Shown one piece after another: positions 5,583 through 10,116 of a DNA stretch of 10,116 nt. Location of the stretch: NCBI GenBank assembly GCA_023456995.1, contig JAEWNU010000066.1, positions 1 through 10,116 on the forward strand, given 5' to 3'. The notes beneath the pieces were generated by a model. It searched no databases. It was not told where the DNA came from and was given only the letters and a program-made list of their open reading frames with translations. How positions within the stretch are numbered: position 1 is the stretch's first letter; each line of letters opens with the position of its first letter. Both the position numbers and the translations under genes were made by a program. The stretch comes from Bacillota bacterium. GTDB taxonomy: Bacteria > Bacillota > Clostridia > Oscillospirales > Ruminococcaceae.

Positions 5583-6962
5583 ATGGGCAAAATTATAACT
5601 TCTTTTGCAGCGCTTTGCACAATGGTGCTGCTATCCTTAATCTGCTTAGCAGAGGCTGAGCCTGCGGTGGTACTCTCGCCGGAGATTACCGTTTCAGGTG
5701 GCGGTGAAAGCTGGATGCTCGGCGACAACAACCGAACAACAAAGCGCACTTTTGCCGGCAGCTCTAGCCTAACGCTCAGAAATAGTGATACCATGATAAT
5801 TACTTCGCTTTACCTTGTCTGGGACGCTCCCGCGCCAGAGCGCTGCACCATTACGCCAGAAGGCAAACAGCCGATACAAACACAGGGGTTTCTACATGAG
5901 TGGGTCAGTCTTGCCGGTTCAAGCAGCGACACCATCACGCTGACCTGGGAGGGTTCGGCCACGCTATGCGACGTAGTGGCGCTGGGCGGTTCAGATATAC
6001 CCGACTGGGTACAGCTCTGGCGGCCCGCCGAAGGCGACTGCGATATTCTCGTGCTGCCCACTCATGCGGACGACGAGCATCTATTCCTAGGCGGCGCACT
6101 GACTACGGCCTTGACCTCGCCCGGTTGTGAAGTTCAGGTGGCCTATATGGTCAACCACAACGGTGAATACTACCGCCCGCACGAGCTGCTCAACGGTCTT
6201 TGGGAAATCGGCGTGGACCGCTACCCCGTCATCCCCAAATTCCCTGATATCTACAGCGATTCATTGAACCACGCCAAGACGGTCTATGACGAGCAGGAAG
6301 TTTTAAATTATCAGGTTTCGCTCATCAACCGCTTTCGCCCTCAGATCATCGTCGGGCACGATTTAAACGGCGAATATGGTCACGGTGCGCACATGCTTAA
6401 CGCACACACGCTTACTCTAGCCACGGAAAAAACAGCGGAGATGCCCAACGGCTGGGATACCCCAAAACTTTATCTGCATCTTTACAAAGAAAATCCAATC
6501 GTCCTAAATTTGGATACGCCCAAAACAAATGACGATGTTCAGCGCGAAAAGCTCATTGGACTAAGCCCCTTTGAAATGGCGCAACTTGGCTTTGCTGCGC
6601 ATAAATCGCAGCAGACCTATTTTTCGGTGGAACAATCCGGCCCTTATGACTGCCGCAAATTCGGGCTGTACCGCTCGACAGTGGGGGCTGATACTGGCAA
6701 TGATTTATTTGAACATATTACGCTGCGCGCCAATCAGCCCGAAGCCCGACCGGAGCCCGAGCCTCAGTCTGTTATGGCGGACGCCGCGCTCCCTGACGCC
6801 CCTGCGCCGAGCAGTCCGCCCGACAAAGCACAGTTTTTACCCGAAGCTCAAAACGACTGGCTGTTTGCCTTTATTGGCTCGCCGCTGGCCTTTTGCCTTG
6901 CTCTGACAGGGCTGCTGGTCACAGCTTTACTCTATATTATTTTAAAAAATAGGAGAATTTGA
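5583..6962 (+). CDS. Exported, membrane-anchored PIG-L family (LmbE-like) deacetylase
   Basis: PIG-L/LmbE enzymes are zinc hydrolases that remove acetyl groups from N-acetylglucosamine units of small molecules, lipids or glycans. From ATG 5583 the protein has 459 residues. It has a signal peptide (about 1-26, AEA before cleavage), a beta-rich domain with a discoidin-like DxNxxT start (about 32-137), and the deacetylase domain (about 150-345). A proline-rich linker (about 385-418) and a C-terminal membrane segment (about 426-453) ending in KNRRI follow. The metal and catalytic motif appears as HADDE (H161, D163, D164, E165), and GHGAH (H267, H270) supplies the third zinc ligand. WDTPKLYLHLY is typical of a clostridial subgroup of exported family members, as I recall them. 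The catalytic domain should face outside, so a surface glycan is a likelier substrate than a cytoplasmic precursor. A GTG at 5574 is a less likely start. The stop is 5 bases before the next gene. Confidence 0.88.
   Translation: MGKIITSFAALCTMVLLSLICLAEAEPAVVLSPEITVSGGGESWMLGDNNRTTKRTFAGSSSLTLRNSDTMIITSLYLVWDAPAPERCTITPEGKQPIQTQGFLHEWVSLAGSSSDTITLTWEGSATLCDVVALGGSDIPDWVQLWRPAEGDCDILVLPTHADDEHLFLGGALTTALTSPGCEVQVAYMVNHNGEYYRPHELLNGLWEIGVDRYPVIPKFPDIYSDSLNHAKTVYDEQEVLNYQVSLINRFRPQIIVGHDLNGEYGHGAHMLNAHTLTLATEKTAEMPNGWDTPKLYLHLYKENPIVLNLDTPKTNDDVQREKLIGLSPFEMAQLGFAAHKSQQTYFSVEQSGPYDCRKFGLYRSTVGADTGNDLFEHITLRANQPEARPEPEPQSVMADAALPDAPAPSSPPDKAQFLPEAQNDWLFAFIGSPLAFCLALTGLLVTALLYIILKNRRI
6951..6955 (+). 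promoter_or_regulatory. Ribosome-binding site inside the end of the deacetylase gene, choosing the GT2 start
   Basis: AGGAG is 12 bases before ATG (6968) and 3 bases before an in-frame TTG (6959) that overlaps the upstream stop codon by four bases. Neither spacing is ideal. I prefer ATG, but the TTG start would add only three residues and tighten the coupling. Confidence 0.5.
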
Positions 6963-6967
6963 CTACC

Positions 6968-8032
6968 ATGCCGACTTTTGATAAGATTGCTGTTGTAATC
7001 CCCTCTCTAAATCCCGACGACAAGCTTCTTGGCGTAGTCGATGGGCTAATTTCGCGCGGGTTTTGCGACCTTATCGTAGTCAACGACGGCAGTGCCCCCG
7101 ACAAGGCCTCTTATTTTGAAACAATCGCCGCTTTCCCCGAATGCACTGTGCTGACGCACGACACAAACCGCGGCAAGGGCCGGGCGCTTAAAACTGCTTT
7201 CGCCTACATTCTGGATCAGCGCCCAGATTGTATTGGAGCAGTGACAGTTGATGGCGATAATCAGCATCACCCTGATGATGTATCGGCGCTGGCCACAGCG
7301 CTCATTAAAAATCCATCCGATTTCATATTGGGCGCACGCGACTTCTCGCAGCCGGATGTGCCGGTGCGCAGTCGTTTGGGCAACCGCATCACCGCGCTGA
7401 TGTTTGGGCTGCTCTGCCGCCAGAAAATCTCCGACACACAAACCGGGCTGCGGGCCATTCCGCGAAAAATTCTGCCCGACCTGCTTACCGTAGCGGGTGA
7501 GCGGTTTGAATTTGAAACCAACATGCTGCTTTTTCTTAACAAAACTCGAATTTTGATACATCAAATCAGTATTCAAACTATATATCTTGAGGAGAACGCC
7601 ACATCACATTTTCGTGCTATTTTTGATTCCTTGAGCATTTTACGACTGATATTTGCATTTGCGTTTTCGTCAGCAGCTTGCGCTGGGCTTGATATAGGCT
7701 GCTACTGGCTGGCTGTCTCATTGTTGTCTGCCTTACCGCTACGGGAGCGCGTACTGGTCGGCACAGTCATTTCCCGCGCGGTATCCTCTGCTGTCAACTT
7801 TTCATTTAATCGCAAGGCTGTATTCGGCAGCAATAGTGCGCTCTCCCGTGCTTTGCCACGCTATTACCTGCTTTGTTTTTTCCAGTTTATCTGCTCATGG
7901 GTGGGTGTCTGGGGTTTAACACTTATCATTGGCGGCAGTTCAGTGCTGGCCAAAATCATTATAGACACGTTGCTGTTCTTTGCCAGCTTTAACATCCAGC
8001 GCCGCTGGGTGTTCTCAGAACAAAACGACTAA
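6968..8032 (+). CDS. Bifunctional GT2 glycosyltransferase fused to a GtrA-family membrane domain
   Basis: The N-terminal half (about 1-215) is a GT-A fold family 2 transferase of the polyprenyl-phosphate sugar synthase type. It has IPSLNPDD near the start, VNDGS (38-42), the metal-binding DGD (95-97, in VTVDGDNQHH), DTQTGLRA (156-163) and RFEFETNM (179-186). The C-terminal half (about 225-350) has four hydrophobic segments and the GtrA signatures NFSFNRKAVF and FNIQRRWVF. GT2 enzymes of this type charge undecaprenyl phosphate with a sugar, and GtrA proteins are thought to help flip it across the membrane. Fusion of the two is known in Firmicutes. A third partner, a GT-C transferase that moves the sugar to a polymer outside, is not in the window. 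Length from ATG is 354 residues. The next gene starts 26 bases later. Confidence 0.92.
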   Translation: MPTFDKIAVVIPSLNPDDKLLGVVDGLISRGFCDLIVVNDGSAPDKASYFETIAAFPECTVLTHDTNRGKGRALKTAFAYILDQRPDCIGAVTVDGDNQHHPDDVSALATALIKNPSDFILGARDFSQPDVPVRSRLGNRITALMFGLLCRQKISDTQTGLRAIPRKILPDLLTVAGERFEFETNMLLFLNKTRILIHQISIQTIYLEENATSHFRAIFDSLSILRLIFAFAFSSAACAGLDIGCYWLAVSLLSALPLRERVLVGTVISRAVSSAVNFSFNRKAVFGSNSALSRALPRYYLLCFFQFICSWVGVWGLTLIIGGSSVLAKIIIDTLLFFASFNIQRRWVFSEQND

Positions 8033-8058
8033 ATTCCACAAAGGAGGCTGCCCTGAAT

Positions 8059-9051
8059 ATGGCAAAAAGCTTATTGCAAAAAAGCTTAATATGCCTTGGG
8101 ATTATACTGTTCTGGGGGCTGTTTTTTCTTTTTGGCGCTAGTGCAGTTGTCTTTCGAGGGCCTTCGACCGCCGCACGCGATCTTGCGGTATCGACCCTGA
8201 TGGAAACGAGTGCTGCCAAGTTTGTGGTTCATCTCTTCCTTTCAGAAGATGAGATCGACACAATTTTAGCCAAAAACGCTGTGGTAGTATCCGATGTAGT
8301 AACCGACTCCCAATCGGTGCAGATTCCAGCTGAAAAAGATCACTTTAATTTAGATGCTATTACTATCGAAGATGTCTCGGGTCCGACCTTTAAGGGGAAA
8401 ATGATGATTGTTAACGACCCCGCGCGGCTTTATGTTGCTACACCCGCAACGTTTGGTCTGGAGAGCGGTGGTCTGCGGGTAGAGGAAATGGTCAAGCGCG
8501 ACGGAGCTACTGCTGGCATTAACGCAGGCGGCTTTGAAGATGAAAATGGCGTAGGTAACGGCGGTATACCGCTGGGCATTGTGATTCAAAATGGCAAGCT
8601 TACCTTTGGTGATCCCTCGGCTTACACCATCGTTATCGGCTTTGATCACGAAAATAAGCTGGTGGTTGGTTCTATGACCGGGACGCAGGCGCTGGCTCGC
8701 GGCATTCGCGACGCCGTCAGCTTCGTCACCCCCGCACTAATTGTCAACGGAAAAGCTGCGAATATTCTTGGTACCGGCGGCGGGCTTAATCCCCGTACCG
8801 CCATCGGCCAGCGCGCCGACGGTGCAATATTGCTGTTGGTTATCGACGGAAGGCAAGCGCACAGTATCGGCGCTAACTACAAAGATTTAATCGATGTGAT
8901 GCTGCAATATGGCGCGGTTAACGCAGCCAATCTCGACGGCGGTTCTTCCACTTTAATGGTCTATAATAATGAAATTCTCAACGTGTGTGCTTCACTTTAT
9001 GGGTCCCGGAAGCTACCAACCGCCATTCTTGTAAGGCAGGTGGCATCATGA
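8059..9051 (+). CDS. Membrane-anchored phosphodiester glycosidase (NAGPA family)
   Basis: This family includes the mammalian uncovering enzyme, which removes GlcNAc from GlcNAc-1-phosphodiesters. Bacterial members are largely uncharacterised, with substrates thought to be phosphodiester-linked sugars of surface polymers. The 330-residue protein has an N-terminal membrane anchor (about 9-32), a stalk-like segment to about 100, and the catalytic domain (about 110-328). Family motifs are INAGGF (154-159), NPRTAIGQ (244-251), VIDGR (261-265) and AANLDGGSSTLMVYN (289-303). All look intact, so the enzyme is probably active, acting outside the membrane. The ATG follows AAAGGAGG, 11 bases after the AGGAGG core. 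The stop overlaps the next start (ATGA), indicating one transcript and coupled translation. Older annotations call such proteins exopolysaccharide biosynthesis proteins; that is not a demonstrated function. Confidence 0.9.
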   Translation: MAKSLLQKSLICLGIILFWGLFFLFGASAVVFRGPSTAARDLAVSTLMETSAAKFVVHLFLSEDEIDTILAKNAVVVSDVVTDSQSVQIPAEKDHFNLDAITIEDVSGPTFKGKMMIVNDPARLYVATPATFGLESGGLRVEEMVKRDGATAGINAGGFEDENGVGNGGIPLGIVIQNGKLTFGDPSAYTIVIGFDHENKLVVGSMTGTQALARGIRDAVSFVTPALIVNGKAANILGTGGGLNPRTAIGQRADGAILLLVIDGRQAHSIGANYKDLIDVMLQYGAVNAANLDGGSSTLMVYNNEILNVCASLYGSRKLPTAILVRQVAS

Positions 9052-10106
9052 ATACAAAGGCCCCCTCGCGAATTAATTATATCTTTGCCGTTTTCGCATT
9101 GATGCTGCATGCGTTTTGCGCTGCGCTGGCGGTCGGTGGCATGGTACGAGTTTACAATATTGCTTTGGCCTACGAGCATTCCCGCCCGGAATATGTGGTG
9201 CAAAATGTGATGTCGCTGTTCGAAAAAAAGCATTATGAAGAAATTATAAATTTGGGTCAGGTGCCGCTTTCTAAATTTGAAACGACTGAAAGCTTTGGCC
9301 GAGCGGCGGAAAAAATCTATAATGAAGGCGAATTTAAAATCTCTCGGAGCGGTGAAAACATTTGGCAGATTGACTGCGGCGGCAAACCGGTGGCTACGCT
9401 TTTGCTGCACTGCCAAAAGGGGGGCGGTCACCACGGAATGGACGCCTGGACCATCGAACAGTTAACCTTGGTTTCTCCGGCGCCGCAAAGCTATACATTA
9501 CGGATGCCGCCATCGGTTAACTGCACTGTCAACGGCGTTAAACCAGATGAAAATGCCCTTATCACAGGCGCACAAATCAATAGCCCGTTCGGCTCTCTGC
9601 CGGACGCACTCGCCCCGGCAGCCGCTAGAGTCTACCGATTCGATGGCCTTTTTTTGCCTCCGGAGGTTGCGGCATCCGCCGATAACGGCGTCGCCTGTAC
9701 AGTCACGCAGTATCAAAACAGCGTTTCGGTCAATCTCCCACCCGACGAACAGGTGATTGCACAGCTATCCGAGTTTGGCGAACAAGCGGCTTGTGCCTAC
9801 GCTAAATACATCACCAACGATGCCACGTTGGATGAGGTGCTGCCGTTTTTTCTTCCCGAATCGGGTTACTACACCCATTTGAAGCAATTTTATAATGGCT
9901 GGTATAACGCGCATGATGAATATGCTTTTAAAAACGCTGAATTCTCTAACTGGAATGCCTTTGATGAACGGCATGTCTCATGCGACATTTCATTCGACTA
10001 CTGGATCAAAATGAGCCGCCACGAGTACACATACCCGTCGAAGTACACGATGTACTTTGTGTTGGGGAACAATGGTTGGCGGGTGGCTAACCTTGTAGTT
10101 CTCTAG
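9048..10106 (+). CDS. Membrane-anchored extracytoplasmic protein of unknown function
   Basis: I do not recognise this 352-residue protein. It has a short basic N-terminus, one hydrophobic segment (about 10-36) and a long, probably outside-facing part. By eye, residues about 46-135 form a helix-then-strand unit (PEYVVQNVMSLFEKKHYEEII...). Residues about 138-232 look beta-rich (SVNCTVNGVKPDENALITG), and about 235-352 form a second helix-strand unit ending WRVANLVVL. The first and last units have the pattern of NTF2-like domains, and the whole is loosely like TcaA/YvbJ-type wall-stress proteins; this is shape only. Four cysteines lie outside the membrane segment (C110, C122, C159, C217), plus C249 and C312. 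I chose ATG 9048 because it overlaps the upstream stop as ATGA and gives a clean membrane anchor. The frame is open back to an ATG at 8985, but that start would lie deep inside the glycosidase gene. It is the fourth gene of the operon; no terminator is visible before the window ends. Confidence 0.8.
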   Translation: MNTKAPSRINYIFAVFALMLHAFCAALAVGGMVRVYNIALAYEHSRPEYVVQNVMSLFEKKHYEEIINLGQVPLSKFETTESFGRAAEKIYNEGEFKISRSGENIWQIDCGGKPVATLLLHCQKGGGHHGMDAWTIEQLTLVSPAPQSYTLRMPPSVNCTVNGVKPDENALITGAQINSPFGSLPDALAPAAARVYRFDGLFLPPEVAASADNGVACTVTQYQNSVSVNLPPDEQVIAQLSEFGEQAACAYAKYITNDATLDEVLPFFLPESGYYTHLKQFYNGWYNAHDEYAFKNAEFSNWNAFDERHVSCDISFDYWIKMSRHEYTYPSKYTMYFVLGNNGWRVANLVVL

Positions 10107-10116
10107 GCGTTCTCTG

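Noticed and set aside
5640..5663. Lipoprotein signal (LSLIC) in the deacetylase leader
   Set aside because: Ile before the Cys does not fit a lipobox, and AEA-E just after it fits signal peptidase I; the protein also has its own C-terminal anchor.
7046..7576. 176-codon open frame on the minus strand, opposite the GT2 gene
   Set aside because: It is the mirror of conserved GT2 motifs in the sense strand, has no ribosome-binding site and has a composition unlike its neighbours.
8985..9047. Upstream ATG for the last gene, adding 21 residues
   Set aside because: It lies inside the glycosidase coding region, has no ribosome-binding site and spoils the N-terminal anchor; the ATGA overlap at 9048 is much better.
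8997..9434. 145-codon open frame on the minus strand, opposite the end of the glycosidase and the start of the last gene
   Set aside because: It crosses two real genes antisense, with no supporting start signal or recognisable product.
1..10116. Mobile element, prophage, CRISPR array or RNA gene
   Set aside because: I saw no transposase, integrase, terminal repeats, regularly spaced repeats or tRNA/rRNA-like sequence; every long coding stretch is a housekeeping or envelope gene.

Overview
The window looks like a chromosomal segment from a Gram-positive, probably spore-forming member of the class Clostridia, with Oscillospiraceae/Ruminococcaceae-type protein sequences. The reasons are the dcw cluster order mraZ-rsmH-ftsL-PBP-murE, strong AGGAGG ribosome-binding sites, coding DNA of roughly balanced GC with AT-rich spacers, a SpoVD/PbpB-type penicillin-binding protein with PASTA domains, and a clostridial-style exported PIG-L deacetylase. 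Lineage is inferred from protein character only. I see no mobile element, CRISPR array, tRNA or rRNA.

Left half (1-5224, minus strand): the start of the division and cell wall (dcw) cluster, transcribed right to left. A near-consensus sigma-A promoter (5196-5224) sits directly against a phased array of MraZ-type boxes (5141-5190). It is followed by mraZ, rsmH, an ftsL-like gene, a class B PBP and the first 230 codons of murE, which runs off the left edge. Two RNA hairpins punctuate the operon: one at the rsmH stop codon, and a terminator-like one between ftsL and the PBP gene.

Middle (5225-5573): an AT-rich divergent spacer with no gene. It holds candidate promoters facing right and a 10-bp palindrome.

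Right half (5583-10106, plus strand): a tightly packed four-gene operon of envelope proteins. In order these are an exported, membrane-anchored PIG-L family deacetylase, a GT2 glycosyltransferase fused to a GtrA-type membrane domain, a membrane-anchored phosphodiester glycosidase (NAGPA family), and a membrane-anchored protein of unknown function. My inference is that these genes make, flip and then trim or de-N-acetylate an amino-sugar modification on a surface polymer. No polymer-specific glycosyltransferase of the GT-C type is visible, so the acceptor is unknown. Placement head-to-head with the dcw cluster suggests, but does not prove, a link with wall synthesis. The least described elements are the last gene of this operon and the operon as a unit.
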